Position numbers and translations under genes: made by a program. Below, piece after piece: positions 36,888 through 46,366 of a DNA stretch of 64,000 nt. The stretch is from positions 2,542,001 through 2,606,000 of the forward strand of contig NZ_CP051217.1 in assembly GCF_012516475.1 (NCBI RefSeq). The letters are read 5' to 3'. Positions within the stretch are counted from its first letter, which is position 1. The number at the start of each line of letters is the position of its first letter. This DNA is from Parasphingorhabdus halotolerans (GTDB lineage Bacteria > Pseudomonadota > Alphaproteobacteria > Sphingomonadales > Sphingomonadaceae). Under the pieces are notes generated by a model that saw only the letters and a program-made list of their open reading frames with translations, did not search any database and was not told the DNA's origin.

Positions 36888-37595
36888 CTAATTGGTAGGT
36901 GCGCCGCGCCAGGCATTAAGACGGAACCATTTGGTGATGATATACTTCGTGCCTCTGATCACCGGCGTGCCGGCATGCAGCGTGTTGAGATTGGGCTTGC
37001 CGTCAATCCCCATATTATTCCACATCAGCAGCATGCCCTTGCGCGGCGCGACGGAATAGGTGAGTTGGGGAAAAGCAGTGCCGCCACCTTCTTCGGGCTC
37101 GTTCAAATAGGCCATCGCCGTCCAGGTGCGCTGACCGCCAGCGCGCGCTTCGGTCGGCCAATATTGCTCGCTTTCATGAAAGAAATCGTGATGGTCCTTG
37201 AATTCCTGACCAACCTTGTAGCGCTGCCCCTGCAAGATCTCGCTGTGGGACGCGGGGATGCCCATGAGGTCGCAGATCATCTGGTCGATGCGTTTGATAT
37301 CGGGGTCATGCGGGTCGACATTGCAACTGTCGCTGGTGCGATAGCCTTCCTTTTCCGTACCTTCGTACAGCGTTGATGGTTGCGAGTCCGCATCAATCAT
37401 TTTCACCAGCAGGTCGCAATCCTTGTCGGACAGAAAATTCTGGCAGACATAGAGCTGAACATGCGGGCTTTCGAGCCATTGCACGTGCGGGTTCGCGTTG
37501 AGCGTATCGGTTACGTCGCGCCCGATTTCCGCCATGCGTTTGGGATTGGCGTATTTTAGCGTATCTTGTTTCGAGAGCGGCTTGATCGTTGGCAT
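36888..37595 (-). CDS. Prolyl 4-hydroxylase-like 2-oxoglutarate/Fe(II) oxygenase
   Basis: 235 residues. Iron ligands His135 and Asp137 (KDHHDFF) and His207 (NTLHAGTPV), with Lys217 in RGTKYIITKWFR for the 2-oxoglutarate carboxylate. Also WTAMAYLNEPEEGGGTAFPQL, typical of P4H alpha-like bacterial enzymes. It should hydroxylate a proline in a protein or peptide; target unknown. The amidohydrolase gene ends 23 bp upstream in the same direction, so the two may share a transcript. Confidence 0.87.
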   Translation of the reverse strand: MPTIKPLSKQDTLKYANPKRMAEIGRDVTDTLNANPHVQWLESPHVQLYVCQNFLSDKDCDLLVKMIDADSQPSTLYEGTEKEGYRTSDSCNVDPHDPDIKRIDQMICDLMGIPASHSEILQGQRYKVGQEFKDHHDFFHESEQYWPTEARAGGQRTWTAMAYLNEPEEGGGTAFPQLTYSVAPRKGMLLMWNNMGIDGKPNLNTLHAGTPVIRGTKYIITKWFRLNAWRGAPTN

Positions 37596-37618
37596 AATTA
37601 TCGCTGTCGTCGCTGATG

Positions 37619-38908
37619 TCAGTCAATCACCCGGCCGCGAACCATCACCCAATCGACATTTTCCAGTACGGTTACATCATCAAGCGGGTTGCCGGAAACG
37701 GCGATAAGATCAGCTGAAAAACCGACCGCAATTTTGCCAATCTCGTTCTCCATATCAAGTACCTTTGCCGCTACCGTTGTCGCGCTTGCCACCGCTTCTC
37801 GCGGCGTCAAGCCCTGCTCGACCATCAGCGCAAACTCGCCGGCATTGCGACCATGATCAAAGACGCCGGCGTCTGTCCCAAAGGCAATCGGCACGCCCCA
37901 GCCATGCGCCTTTCTCATAAAGACTTTGGCGGTCTCGGAAACGGCACGGACCTTATCTTCAACCACCGGGGTATAAATGCCTTTGCCCAGGCGCTCGGTG
38001 ACACCTTTGAAAGCCATTAAAGTCGGCACCAGGATTGTGCCGTTGGCCTTCATCGCATCGGCCGCTTGCTTATCAAGATAGGTCCCGTGTTCGATTGTGT
38101 CGATTCCCGCTTTCGCTGCTGCTTCAATACCGCGTGCACCGTGCGCATGGGCCATGACGTTTAATCCGAGCGAATGGGCGGTGTCGGCAATGGACTTCAT
38201 TTCCGCATCGGAGAAATGCGCTTCCAGGCCGCGTCCCTGCTGGGAGAGCACACCGCCGGTCGCGGTTATCTTGATAATGTCGGCTCCGGCGCGGGATGCT
38301 TTGCGGACTTTCTCGGCGCATTGGACCGGCCCGGTGCAGCTATAGCCGCTAGCAAGCGCGTCGTTTATATCTTCGGTAAAGCCGGTTGTGTCTCCGTGAC
38401 CGCCAACAATTGCCAGTGCGGGACCGGCAGCGATTATCCGGGGACCGGAGATTTTACCCTCTGCCGTGCCGCGCCGCAAGGAAAAGGCGCTATATTTTGA
38501 TGATCCTGCCTCGCGGACTGTAGTGAAGCCAGCCTTAGCGGTGAGCTGCGCATTTTTCGCGCCGACCACAACGCCCCATTCGGCTGGTTCGGTGGCTTCT
38601 TTCCAGAAATCTCCGCCGGGATCGCCAGTGAGGTGAACATGGAGATCAATCAGGCCGGGCATCACGGTTTTGTTGCTTAGATCAACAATCGCCGGATCAC
38701 TTGCAGGGTCGAGCATTTCGTCCCGCGATATTGAGAGTATTTTCCCATTCTGAACGCGAATGACCGCTGGTCCGCCAGCATTGCTTTGCGCGTCAGTGAT
38801 GAGTTGCCCGGCGACAATGACCGTGATTGGGTCTTGTTTTGGCATTTCCTGCGCGAAGGCAGGTAGCGCCAGGAAGGGAGTGCAAAGAATGAGCAAATGT
38901 CTGATCAA
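37619..38908 (-). CDS. Exported amidohydrolase (imidazolonepropionase/prolidase-like)
   Basis: 429 residues if the TTG at 38908 is the start; it has GGAGA nearby and gives a clean signal peptide (IRHLLILCTPFLALPAFAQ). An ATG at 38956 adds 16 residues before it. Metal motifs: PGLIDLHVHL, the KITATGG Lys region, MAHAHG, DTIEHGTYL and FGTDAGVFDHGRN. Members of this group cleave dipeptides with proline or deacylate amides in the periplasm. Sequence is full length. Probably in a unit with the prolyl-hydroxylase-like gene downstream. Confidence 0.82.
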   Translation of the reverse strand: MIRHLLILCTPFLALPAFAQEMPKQDPITVIVAGQLITDAQSNAGGPAVIRVQNGKILSISRDEMLDPASDPAIVDLSNKTVMPGLIDLHVHLTGDPGGDFWKEATEPAEWGVVVGAKNAQLTAKAGFTTVREAGSSKYSAFSLRRGTAEGKISGPRIIAAGPALAIVGGHGDTTGFTEDINDALASGYSCTGPVQCAEKVRKASRAGADIIKITATGGVLSQQGRGLEAHFSDAEMKSIADTAHSLGLNVMAHAHGARGIEAAAKAGIDTIEHGTYLDKQAADAMKANGTILVPTLMAFKGVTERLGKGIYTPVVEDKVRAVSETAKVFMRKAHGWGVPIAFGTDAGVFDHGRNAGEFALMVEQGLTPREAVASATTVAAKVLDMENEIGKIAVGFSADLIAVSGNPLDDVTVLENVDWVMVRGRVID

Positions 38909-38978
38909 GGCCGATCTCCAGAATTTTGGTAACTCTGTGTGAAAATGGCAATGCATTCAACCGGAAAATAACCAGCGC

Positions 38979-39017
38979 AAAAATTATGGCCCGGAACCAC
39001 ATCATGGTTCCGGGCCA
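38979..39017 (-). terminator. Intrinsic terminator of the RcnB-like gene
   Basis: Minus strand: TGGCCCGGAACC, seven-base loop, GGTTCCGGGCCA (perfect 12 bp, 38987-39017), then TAATTTTTG. It follows the stop at 39042 by about 25 bases. Confidence 0.85.
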
Positions 39018-39041
39018 CCCCGTTATTTCATTTCGTCGACC

Positions 39042-40010
39042 TTAGTAAAAAAAGTCGTAGATTACGTCGATGACTTCGCCGTTGTAGGTATCGACCAGCA
39101 GGACGTCATCATAATAGCGGATCCAGCGGGTGCCGCTATAGGCGGCTGGCAGGCGATACCGCCAGGGATCGTTGATCCAGTAACGTGAGCCGTAGAAGGC
39201 TGAGCCGAGATAGATACCCACGTTCCACCGGCGGTAGTTATGGCTCCGATATGGCGAATAATAACGACCTACGCTATAATAGTTGCGGTTGCTGTTGCGG
39301 TAGCTGCGCCAGTCATAGCGCCGGTCGCTGCGCCAATTGCGATCCCAGCGGCGCTGGTCACGGCGGCTGTAATTGTTGCGGTTATTCTGGCGGTAACTGC
39401 GGTCAATATAACCATCGCGATTGCGATCAACCCGGCGATCAACCACGCCATTGCGGTTGCGATCATAGCGACGGTCAATCACGCCGTTGCGGTTGCGGTC
39501 AAAGCGACGGTCGACAACACCGTCGCGGTTGCGGTCGCCGCGCCGGATATCCTGACGGCGATCTATTCTGCGGTCCACCTGGCGCTGGTCCTGCCGTCCC
39601 TGCCGATATGCGCGGCGATCCTGACGGATGTCATTCTGGGTAGCCTGTGCGCGGCGCGCTTGACGATTTTCGCGTGCCTGATCGAAGTTGCGGCCCACGT
39701 CTTGGCGACTCCTGGACTGTTGACGCGCTTCCTGTCGGGCAGCACGCATGTCACCGCGAACATCGCCGCGGTTATTGCTTTGCTGGGCCCGCATCTGACC
39801 GCGATTTCCGCGATCTCCACGATTTGCACCATTACCTCGATTGGCGCGGCGTTCGCCGCGGTTGTCGCGTTGCAATGCCGCGCTTCCAGCAAGATCGACG
39901 TTGACCAGTGCTTGTGATGAATTGAGGTTAGGCACGATTTCTGCGGCAGATGCGGCGGCGGGCGTCAGCATCGTGGCAGCCATCAGACCCGTAATATAAA
40001 ATATACGCAT
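39042..40010 (-). CDS. Arg-rich exported RcnB-family protein with four EF-hand-like loops
   Basis: 322 residues with a signal peptide (MRIFYITGLMAATMLTPAAASAAE). Residues ~50-155 are Arg/Gln/Asn/Gly-rich. Residues 159-206 are four 12-residue tandem repeats, DRNRDGVVDRRF-like, each with the D-x-N-x-D/N-G-x-x-D spacing of calcium loops. Residues ~210-265 are Tyr/Arg-rich, and the last ~60 (WRYRLPAAYSGTRWIRYYDD, VDTYNGEVIDVIYDFFY) are the RcnB domain. RcnB limits metal efflux in E. coli; most sphingomonad members are uncharacterised. Net charge is very basic. A strong terminator follows. Confidence 0.8.
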   Translation of the reverse strand: MRIFYITGLMAATMLTPAAASAAEIVPNLNSSQALVNVDLAGSAALQRDNRGERRANRGNGANRGDRGNRGQMRAQQSNNRGDVRGDMRAARQEARQQSRSRQDVGRNFDQARENRQARRAQATQNDIRQDRRAYRQGRQDQRQVDRRIDRRQDIRRGDRNRDGVVDRRFDRNRNGVIDRRYDRNRNGVVDRRVDRNRDGYIDRSYRQNNRNNYSRRDQRRWDRNWRSDRRYDWRSYRNSNRNYYSVGRYYSPYRSHNYRRWNVGIYLGSAFYGSRYWINDPWRYRLPAAYSGTRWIRYYDDVLLVDTYNGEVIDVIYDFFY

Positions 40011-40194
40011 GGCTTATTCCTTGTTTCCACTTTGGTCCGGCGCGACTCCATTTGCCGCATCAGTGAAACAAGTCATAGGTTATTAACCCTGTCGGAGTCC
40101 TGAACTGACTTGTTATGTTCAGGAAAGGTAAGAGTTATCTGAACAACTCTTTGCTTCGAACTGATCCTTCAGCATATCAAGGGAGCCGTCTACC

Positions 40195-41547
40195 CTATTT
40201 CAGATTATCTTTCGCCAGCCATTCTTCCAGCCATTTGATGGTATATTCGCCCGACTGGAATTCTTCATCATAGACCAGCTTTTGATGCAATGGAATGGTG
40301 GTTTGCACGCCTTCAATAACAAATTCATCGAGCGCGCGGGCCAGCCGCATCATACAGCCGTCGCGGGTGCGGCCATAGACAATCAGCTTGGCGATCATGC
40401 TGTCATAATAGGGCGGAATCGAATATCCGGCGTAGAGTCCGCTATCAACGCGGACGTGCATACCGCCTGGCGCATGATAGCTCGTTACCTTGCCAGGAGA
40501 CGGTGCCCAGGTCTTCGGGTTTTCGGCGTTGATTCGGCATTCGATGGCATGGCCGCTAAACACGATTTCTTCCTGCTTCACAGACAGATCACGGCCATCG
40601 GCAATCCGGATTTGTTCACGAACAAGGTCAACACCAGTGATCATTTCCGTGACCGGATGTTCAACCTGAAGCCGCGTGTTCATCTCGATGAAGTAGAATT
40701 CATCATTTTCATACAGAAACTCGATCGTACCCGCGCCGCGATATCCCATACCCTTCATAGCATCGACGCAGACTTTGCCCATGCGTTCGCGTTGCTCTGC
40801 ACTGACGACCGGAGAAGGCGCTTCTTCCAGAACTTTCTGGTGGCGGCGTTGCAGCGAACAATCGCGTTCGCCCAAATGAATGGCATTACCGCGGCCATCA
40901 CCGAAAACCTGAAATTCAATATGACGCGGATCACCGAGATATTTCTCGATATAGACGGTGGCATCGCCGAATGCCGCTTTCGCTTCCGTGCCCGCCTGTT
41001 GCATCTGGGTTTCCAGCTCGGTCTCGCTGTTCACCACCTTCATGCCGCGTCCACCGCCGCCCGAAGCCGCCTTGATTATCACAGGATAACCAACATCCTT
41101 GGCAACGCGTTTTGCCTCGCCAATTTCGCTCACCGCACCGTCGGAACCGGGCACTAGGGGAATGCCAAGATCGCCAGCGGTTTTCTTTGCGGCAACTTTG
41201 TCGCCCATGATCTTGATATGCTCGGGCTTGGGGCCGATCCACTTGATATCATGCGCTTCAACGACTTCGGCAAAATGTGCATTTTCGGAGAGAAAGCCGT
41301 ATCCGGGATGGATGGCGTCTGCCCCGCTAATCTCGGCTGCTGATATGATCGCCGGTATGGAAAGATAGCTATCGGCAGCCGGTGGCGGGCCAATGCACAC
41401 TGCCTGATCCGCGAGTCGGACATGCATGGCATCGGCATCTGCTGTGCTGTGCACGGCCACGGTTTCTATGCCCAGTTCCTTGGCGGCGCGCAAAATTCGG
41501 AGCGCAATTTCACCGCGATTGGCGATCAGGATTTTGTTAATTGTCAC
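40195..41547 (-). CDS. accC: Acetyl-CoA carboxylase, biotin carboxylase subunit
   Basis: 450 residues, the standard length. ATP-grasp enzyme that carboxylates biotin on AccB with bicarbonate and ATP. Motifs: [49 protein letters not shown] (glycine-rich ATP loop), [18 protein letters not shown] and [11 protein letters not shown]. Ten bases after accB and in a three-gene run aroQ-accB-accC. First step of fatty acid synthesis. Confidence 0.97.
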   Translation of the reverse strand: MTINKILIANRGEIALRILRAAKELGIETVAVHSTADADAMHVRLADQAVCIGPPPAADSYLSIPAIISAAEISGADAIHPGYGFLSENAHFAEVVEAHDIKWIGPKPEHIKIMGDKVAAKKTAGDLGIPLVPGSDGAVSEIGEAKRVAKDVGYPVIIKAASGGGGRGMKVVNSETELETQMQQAGTEAKAAFGDATVYIEKYLGDPRHIEFQVFGDGRGNAIHLGERDCSLQRRHQKVLEEAPSPVVSAEQRERMGKVCVDAMKGMGYRGAGTIEFLYENDEFYFIEMNTRLQVEHPVTEMITGVDLVREQIRIADGRDLSVKQEEIVFSGHAIECRINAENPKTWAPSPGKVTSYHAPGGMHVRVDSGLYAGYSIPPYYDSMIAKLIVYGRTRDGCMMRLARALDEFVIEGVQTTIPLHQKLVYDEEFQSGEYTIKWLEEWLAKDNLK

Positions 41548-41557
41548 GCCGGACCCC

Positions 41558-42043
41558 TCAAGCGATCACCACAAGTGGTTGGTCAAATTCAATTGGCTGA
41601 CCGTTCTCGACCAATATTGCTTTAACTGTACCGGCGCTTTCCGAAATAATCGGGTTCATCACTTTCATGGCTTCTACGATCAGCAGCGTATCGCCAACCG
41701 ACACCTTGTCTCCCACGCTGATAAAATTCGGGGCATCCGGTTCGGGTGCGAGATAGGCTGTGCCGACCATCGGGGATTTTTGCGCGCCTGCATGATCATC
41801 GGCTGGTGCAGCTTCGGCTGCCGGCGCGGCTGCGGCTACGGGCAGGGGAGGGGCTGGCGCTGGTGGCGCATAAGCTGCCACCGGCGCAGACATAACACCG
41901 CCACTGCGGGACACTTTAATCTTGCGGTCACCGTCTTCGACTTCAATCTCGGTGAGACCGGCTTTTTCCAGTACAGCTGCAAGCTCACGCACCAGTTTAA
42001 TATCGACATTCATGCCATCACTGCTTTCATTTTTGGGAGGCAT
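41558..42043 (-). CDS. accB: Biotin carboxyl carrier protein
   Basis: 161 residues. The C-terminal biotinyl domain carries VEAMKVMN with Lys127 as the biotin site and the thumb [18 protein letters not shown]. Residues ~55-85 form an Ala/Pro-rich swinging linker. The N-terminal ~40 residues are the usual helical dimer part ([20 protein letters not shown]), so M11 is a possible alternative start. Between aroQ and accC on one transcript. Confidence 0.95.
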   Translation of the reverse strand: MPPKNESSDGMNVDIKLVRELAAVLEKAGLTEIEVEDGDRKIKVSRSGGVMSAPVAAYAPPAPAPPLPVAAAAPAAEAAPADDHAGAQKSPMVGTAYLAPEPDAPNFISVGDKVSVGDTLLIVEAMKVMNPIISESAGTVKAILVENGQPIEFDQPLVVIA

Positions 42044-42064
42044 ATTGCGTCCTTTGTTCAGAAG

Positions 42065-42505
42065 TTAAAATTTAGAGGCGGCATCCAGTGCCAGTTGATA
42101 GCCCATCGCGCCTAGTCCGCAAATAGTTCCTTTTGCAACCGGAGAGATTAGGCTCCTGTGACGAAATTCCTCGCGCGCTGCCGGGTTGGAGATATGCACT
42201 TCGATAACCGGAACAGATATGGCTTTGATCGCGTCATGCAGCGCGACAGAAGTATGGGTCAGCGCGCCAGCGTTTAATATCACCGCCTGCGCCTCATCCG
42301 TTCCCGCTTCCTGCAGCCAATCGACCAGATGGCCTTCATGATTGCTTTGACGGATTTCAACATCAAAGCCGAGCACCTGTGCCTGGTCTTCGAGCCGCCC
42401 GGCGATATCATCTAATGTATCGGAGCCATAGATTTCCGGTTCACGCATGCCCAGCAAATTGAGATTGGGACCGTTCAAAACATAAATGGTTTTTTTGCTG
42501 GCCAA
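42065..42505 (-). CDS. aroQ: 3-Dehydroquinate dehydratase, type II
   Basis: 146 residues. Shikimate-pathway step three. Motifs of the dodecameric type II enzyme: VLNGPNLNLLGMREPEIYG with catalytic Tyr, QSNHEGHLVDWLQEA, NAGALTHTSVALHDAI and EVHISNPAAREEFRHRS. First of aroQ-accB-accC; this order is common in alphaproteobacteria and other proteobacteria. Divergent from thiSG, with 82 bp between. Confidence 0.96.
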   Translation of the reverse strand: MASKKTIYVLNGPNLNLLGMREPEIYGSDTLDDIAGRLEDQAQVLGFDVEIRQSNHEGHLVDWLQEAGTDEAQAVILNAGALTHTSVALHDAIKAISVPVIEVHISNPAAREEFRHRSLISPVAKGTICGLGAMGYQLALDAASKF

Positions 42506-42587
42506 TTTTTGCTCCCCAATGGCGCTTTTGGTTGCGACTTAGGCTACCTCTTTATATGCCCCGAATTTGAAAAGCGAGATCAAACAG

Positions 42588-43586
42588 ATGGAAACCGCCC
42601 AAATGACCGAAATTACCATAACGCTAAACGGCGATCCGCATAAGCTGGCCGCAGGTCTTTCCATCGCTGATCTGGTGCGTACGCTGGATTTGGAGCCGGA
42701 AAAAGTCGCAGTGGAGCGTAACCGCGAGATTGTGACGCGCTCCATACTTGAGCAGGTGAAGGTCGAAAATGGTGACGCGCTTGAGATTGTCCACTTTGTT
42801 GGCGGCGGCGACCATAATGACGATAGCTGGACTGTCGCAGGCAAGACCTTCCACTCCCGGCTGATTGTCGGCACCGGAAAATATAAGAACTTTGAAGAAA
42901 ATGCGGCGGCGGTGGAAGCTGCCGGGGCCGAGATTGTGACGGTCGCTGTGCGGCGGGTCAATGTCATGGACCGGAACCAGCCGATGTTGATGGATTATGT
43001 TGATCCCAAGAAAATCACCTATCTGCCTAACACCGCTGGCTGCTTTAACGCCGATGATGCCATTCGTACGCTGCGACTGGCGCGGGAAGCGGGCGGCTGG
43101 GATTTGGTGAAGCTGGAAGTGCTCGGCGAAGCAAAGACGCTTTATCCCAATATGCGTGAAACATTGGAGGCGACCGAGGTGCTGGCCAAAGAAGGCTTCA
43201 AGCCAATGGTCTATTGCGTCGATGATCCGATTGCTGCGAAACAGCTGGAAGATGCCGGTGCGGTGGCGATCATGCCGTTGGGCGCACCCATTGGTTCCGG
43301 TCTGGGTATCCAGAACCGGGTGACCATCCGGCTGATCGTGGAGGGCGCGAATGTACCGGTGCTGGTTGATGCCGGTGTTGGCACGGCGAGCGATGCCGCT
43401 GTTGCTATGGAGCTTGGTTGTGATGGCGTGTTGATGAATACCGCGATTGCCGAAGCGAAAGAACCGGTCCGCATGGCGCATGCGATGAAGCTCGCTGTCG
43501 AGGCAGGGCGTCAGGCTTATTTATCAGGTCGCATGGGCCGACGGATGTATGCCGACCCATCGAGTCCGCTTTCAGGGCTGATTTAG
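42588..43586 (+). CDS. thiG: ThiS-ThiG fusion: sulfur carrier and thiazole synthase
   Basis: 332 residues from the ATG at 42588 (TTG at 42567 and ATG at 42603 are possible). Residues ~6-74 are ThiS ([22 protein letters not shown], ending in HFVGGG); the rest is ThiG ([30 protein letters not shown], the Schiff-base Lys region [48 protein letters not shown]). ThiG builds the thiazole of thiamine with sulfur from ThiS thiocarboxylate. In this fusion the ThiS Gly-Gly is internal. No TPP riboswitch seen in the short upstream region; other thi genes are not in the window. Confidence 0.93.
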   Translation: METAQMTEITITLNGDPHKLAAGLSIADLVRTLDLEPEKVAVERNREIVTRSILEQVKVENGDALEIVHFVGGGDHNDDSWTVAGKTFHSRLIVGTGKYKNFEENAAAVEAAGAEIVTVAVRRVNVMDRNQPMLMDYVDPKKITYLPNTAGCFNADDAIRTLRLAREAGGWDLVKLEVLGEAKTLYPNMRETLEATEVLAKEGFKPMVYCVDDPIAAKQLEDAGAVAIMPLGAPIGSGLGIQNRVTIRLIVEGANVPVLVDAGVGTASDAAVAMELGCDGVLMNTAIAEAKEPVRMAHAMKLAVEAGRQAYLSGRMGRRMYADPSSPLSGLI

Positions 43587-43917
43587 TATCATAATACAGC
43601 ATGATTCGATGTCATCTGTAACTATCTGAATAGTAACAAAAGTTACGTAAAGTTGCTTTGATCGACGGCAAATTGTCGTTGGTCGAAGCTTTGCGCGGTT
43701 GGCAGACTACAATCGTAGTTTATCGAACTTGAAGTGATCCTGACGCGTGCCTTGGGTATCTAAAAATCAAGGCGGGAGTGACCCCAAGTTAGAACCAACA
43801 GTCTGACGGTCCGTTCCCCGGACAAAAACTCCGCTTCCGCCCCGAAACCCCCAAGCGGGCAATGTCGGCCCCCAATTTTCCGGCAACGCCCGCAAACTAT
43901 ATGCGAGGAGATAAATT
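43587..43917 (+). promoter_or_regulatory. Upstream region of the UrcA gene with candidate LytTR site B (43658-43688)
   Basis: No gene in these 331 bp. TTGATCGACG at 43658 and TTGGTCGAAG at 43679 are direct repeats 21 bp apart, and TTGGCAGAC at 43699 could be a weaker third. A small GTAAC-AAAA-GTTAC dyad lies at 43633-43646. The distance from site B to the UrcA ATG is 230 bp, leaving room for a promoter and a long leader. AGGAG precedes the ATG. Confidence 0.5.
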
Positions 43918-44271
43918 ATGACGAAGACACTATTGAATAAAGCCCTGATGGCCGCTGCTGCGGTTGCCATAACCACCACCGGGTTTGCCGCAAGTGCGAG
44001 TGCCCAGAACCGTACGGTCAGATCGGTAGCGGTAGACTATAGTGATCTCGACCTGGTCAGCGCCGCTGGAAAAGCAACGCTGCAAGGCCGGATCAAGGGC
44101 GCGGTGCGTCAGGTCTGTGGTTCATATGATTCCAAAAGCCTTAGAGACATGGCAGATCACGGCAACTGCATGGAACAAGCCAGCAACTCGGCCCAGCGTG
44201 CTACGGTCACGATCATGGCGGCCGCAGCTGCGGGCAAGCCTATCAAAACGGCGCTTCTGGTTAAAAACTGA
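43918..44271 (+). CDS. UrcA-family exported protein
   Basis: 117 residues with a signal peptide (LMAAAAVAITTTGFAASASAQ). UrcA signature: RSVAVDYSDLDLVSAAGKATLQGRIKGAVRQVCG, with a second Cys in HGNCMEQA that would form a disulphide with the first. UrcA proteins are abundant in Sphingomonadales and Caulobacterales and have no known function. A strong terminator follows. LytTR-type repeats lie upstream. Confidence 0.85.
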   Translation: MTKTLLNKALMAAAAVAITTTGFAASASAQNRTVRSVAVDYSDLDLVSAAGKATLQGRIKGAVRQVCGSYDSKSLRDMADHGNCMEQASNSAQRATVTIMAAAAAGKPIKTALLVKN

Positions 44272-44338
44272 ACACAACCCATTAGAAAGCCGCGAAACCC
44301 CAATGTAGGCGGCTCAATTTGGCCAAACGACCTACCAA

Positions 44339-44367
44339 CCCCGGTGCCCTTACACCGGGGCTTTTTT
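44339..44367 (+). terminator. Intrinsic terminator after the UrcA gene
   Basis: CCCCGGTG, six-base loop, CACCGGGG, then C and six T. 68 bases after the UrcA stop. The convergent LytTR gene ends 59 bp farther on. Confidence 0.88.
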
Positions 44368-44425
44368 ATTCTCCATTTTGCTTTGCGAAATTTTGATGGG
44401 GACGGCGCGTTCGAGCCGCGCCAAA

Positions 44426-45172
44426 CTAACGACCGGCCAGCTTTTTGGCTTCGGCCAGATGGGTGCGGCCAATACGGATTTCCGTGCCGCATTTCAGACA
44501 GGCAATCCAGATTCCACCGCCATCGTGCCGCAATCCGCCAATCCAGTCGCGCCGGACGAGATGCGAACGGTGAAGCCGGATAAATTCTTGCGGATTGAGC
44601 CTCTCCTCAAGCCCGGTAATTGTTTGATGCAATAAATAACTTACGCTGCCGACGTGCAAGCGCATGTAATCGCGTTCAGCCTCCACCCGGTCTATCTCGG
44701 ATGCAGCAATGCGGCGCAGTTCGGATTTATAGGGCACCCAGAATTCTTCAGCCCAGGGCGATTCTTGTTTTTGGGTTGCGGGCATGTTCCCCCGGCGACC
44801 CCGCACACGCGATACTGCCAAGGAGAGCCGATCACTCTCCACCGGCTTCAAAACATAATCAATCGCCGCGACCCCAAAGGCTTCAACGGCAAACCGGTCA
44901 AACGCCGTAACAAATATAATTGCTGGTGAACCTTCCATGTCCGAGAGTGCTTTTGCGACTTCGAGGCCGGTCATTCCGGGCATCGCAATATCAAGCAGCA
45001 TCAGATCGGGTTTCAGCTGCTGTGCAAGGCGGATCGCCGCCTCACCGTCGCTGGCGGTGCCGACGAGGTTAATATCATTTTGCCGCGCGCATAAAAGTTG
45101 CAGTCGCTCAATCGCCAGCGGTTCATCATCGACAATCAAAGTGGTCAATGGCGGGAAGTCGATATCATCCAT
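44426..45172 (-). CDS. LytTR-family response regulator
   Basis: 248 residues. Receiver domain 9-~125 with the phosphoacceptor Asp61 (LMLLDIAMPG), acidic pair VDDEP and Lys in YVLKPVESDR. The LytTR DNA-binding domain is ~145-245: SEIDRVEAERDYMRLHVGSVSYLLHQTITGLEERL and FIRLHRSHLVRRDWI. LytTR proteins bind direct repeats about 21 bp apart. The cognate kinase gene overlaps upstream (TAATG), so the two make one two-component system. Candidate binding sites are at 36828, 43658 and 46367. Confidence 0.93.
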   Translation of the reverse strand: MDDIDFPPLTTLIVDDEPLAIERLQLLCARQNDINLVGTASDGEAAIRLAQQLKPDLMLLDIAMPGMTGLEVAKALSDMEGSPAIIFVTAFDRFAVEAFGVAAIDYVLKPVESDRLSLAVSRVRGRRGNMPATQKQESPWAEEFWVPYKSELRRIAASEIDRVEAERDYMRLHVGSVSYLLHQTITGLEERLNPQEFIRLHRSHLVRRDWIGGLRHDGGGIWIACLKCGTEIRIGRTHLAEAKKLAGR

Positions 45173-46302
45173 TATTTTACGTCCGCTAATAGTGGCATGG
45201 TCAGTTCTACAACAAAGCCGCCGTCATCCGGTCTGGTGATGGTGAGGCTTGCCTCGGATCCAAAACGGGTTTCCAGGCGGTCCCGGACATTGGCAAGGCC
45301 TATGCCATTGCTTTGATCTGTGCTGCCGCCAGACGGTTTTGCTTCGCCATCGTCTGCGACGATGAGTTTGAGCCGGTCGTATTCCGCTGCGGCACTGATG
45401 GATATTGTCACCGGCCTTTTGCTGTGCGCGACACCGTGCTTGATCGCATTTTCGACCAAGGGTTGTAAAATAAGACCCGGCACCAGAACATCGGAAAGCA
45501 CATTGGGGATTTCAATTTTCGTCTTCAGGCGATCAGGAAAGCGGACCTTTTCAATGTCCAGATACAGCTGTTGCAAATGCACTTCTTCGCTCAATGCAAC
45601 GTCTTCCAGAGGATCTCCCGACAGGCTGGTCCGATAGAATTTAGATAGGTTGAGGATCATCTCTTCCGCATCAGCAGGCTGGCTGCGCATGACCAGAGTG
45701 CTCAGGCTGTTGAGCGTGTTAAACAGAAAATGCGGGTTGACCTGATAACGCAGAGATCGCAGTTCAGCGTCTTGCGCGGCCTGGGCGAAGCGCGACGCGC
45801 GGCGCTCCATCTGTCGTACTTCAGAGGCATAACTGAGAGCGAGATATAAGGATGCCCAGCTACTTAACAGCCAGAAACGGGAGATTGCATCTTCGGCAAT
45901 GGATTTTAGCGCAAAATAGTCCTGCGCCATATATTTGCGCATTTCTTCGGTACTTTTTCCATCAAACAGACTTTCAGGATCATAGACATTGAACACGAGG
46001 TGATTGATCCCGGCAATAACGATGGCGAAAGGGATTGCAGCTGTAAAAGCAGTAATGATCCGGGTGGACAGCGGCCGTCCTTCAAACTGCCGGAGCAGCA
46101 GATATAATATATAGGTAACGCCGATGCCGAGTATCGTCACGACCACACGTCGCGCCGCCATTTCGGCCGGGGCCGGCCAATCACCGACTGCGACCTTGAG
46201 CGTCAGCACGGTTACATAAAAAAACCAGAAGCCGAGGATCGAAAGGATCGCGACCTGATGACCGACAGACGGTGTCGGATTGCCAATATCAAATTTCTTC
46301 AT
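45172..46302 (-). CDS. LytS/YehU-type sensor histidine kinase
   Basis: 376 residues. The N-terminal ~160 residues have four membrane segments and no large extracellular domain. The His_kinase motif is SLRYQVNPHFLFNTLNSLSTLV with phospho-His191, then VPGLILQPLVENAIKHGV (N box) and NGIGLANVRDRLETRFG (G box). The signal is unknown; with so small a sensor, a membrane property or an intramembrane ligand is likely. Its stop overlaps the start of the LytTR regulator. Candidate site C lies 65-95 bp upstream, so autoregulation is possible. Confidence 0.92.
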   Translation of the reverse strand: MKKFDIGNPTPSVGHQVAILSILGFWFFYVTVLTLKVAVGDWPAPAEMAARRVVVTILGIGVTYILYLLLRQFEGRPLSTRIITAFTAAIPFAIVIAGINHLVFNVYDPESLFDGKSTEEMRKYMAQDYFALKSIAEDAISRFWLLSSWASLYLALSYASEVRQMERRASRFAQAAQDAELRSLRYQVNPHFLFNTLNSLSTLVMRSQPADAEEMILNLSKFYRTSLSGDPLEDVALSEEVHLQQLYLDIEKVRFPDRLKTKIEIPNVLSDVLVPGLILQPLVENAIKHGVAHSKRPVTISISAAAEYDRLKLIVADDGEAKPSGGSTDQSNGIGLANVRDRLETRFGSEASLTITRPDDGGFVVELTMPLLADVK

Positions 46303-46366
46303 TGTAAAAACAGTTTAGGGCAAGATGGTATCATTTGTCTCTATCGGAATCGGTGTGTGGCCCGGC

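Noticed and set aside
39393..39536. 36-bp tandem repeat that could suggest a CRISPR array
   Set aside because: Repeats are contiguous with no unique spacers and stay in frame within a gene.
39185..39917. Two long plus-strand frames opposite the RcnB-like gene, Gly/Cys-rich and Ala/Val-rich
   Set aside because: They arise from the tandem repeats on the other strand. The signal peptide, RcnB domain and terminator all support the minus-strand gene.
40282..41157. Long open frame antisense to accC
   Set aside because: It is a mirror of a strongly conserved gene; no ribosome-binding site, and its protein has no recognisable domain.
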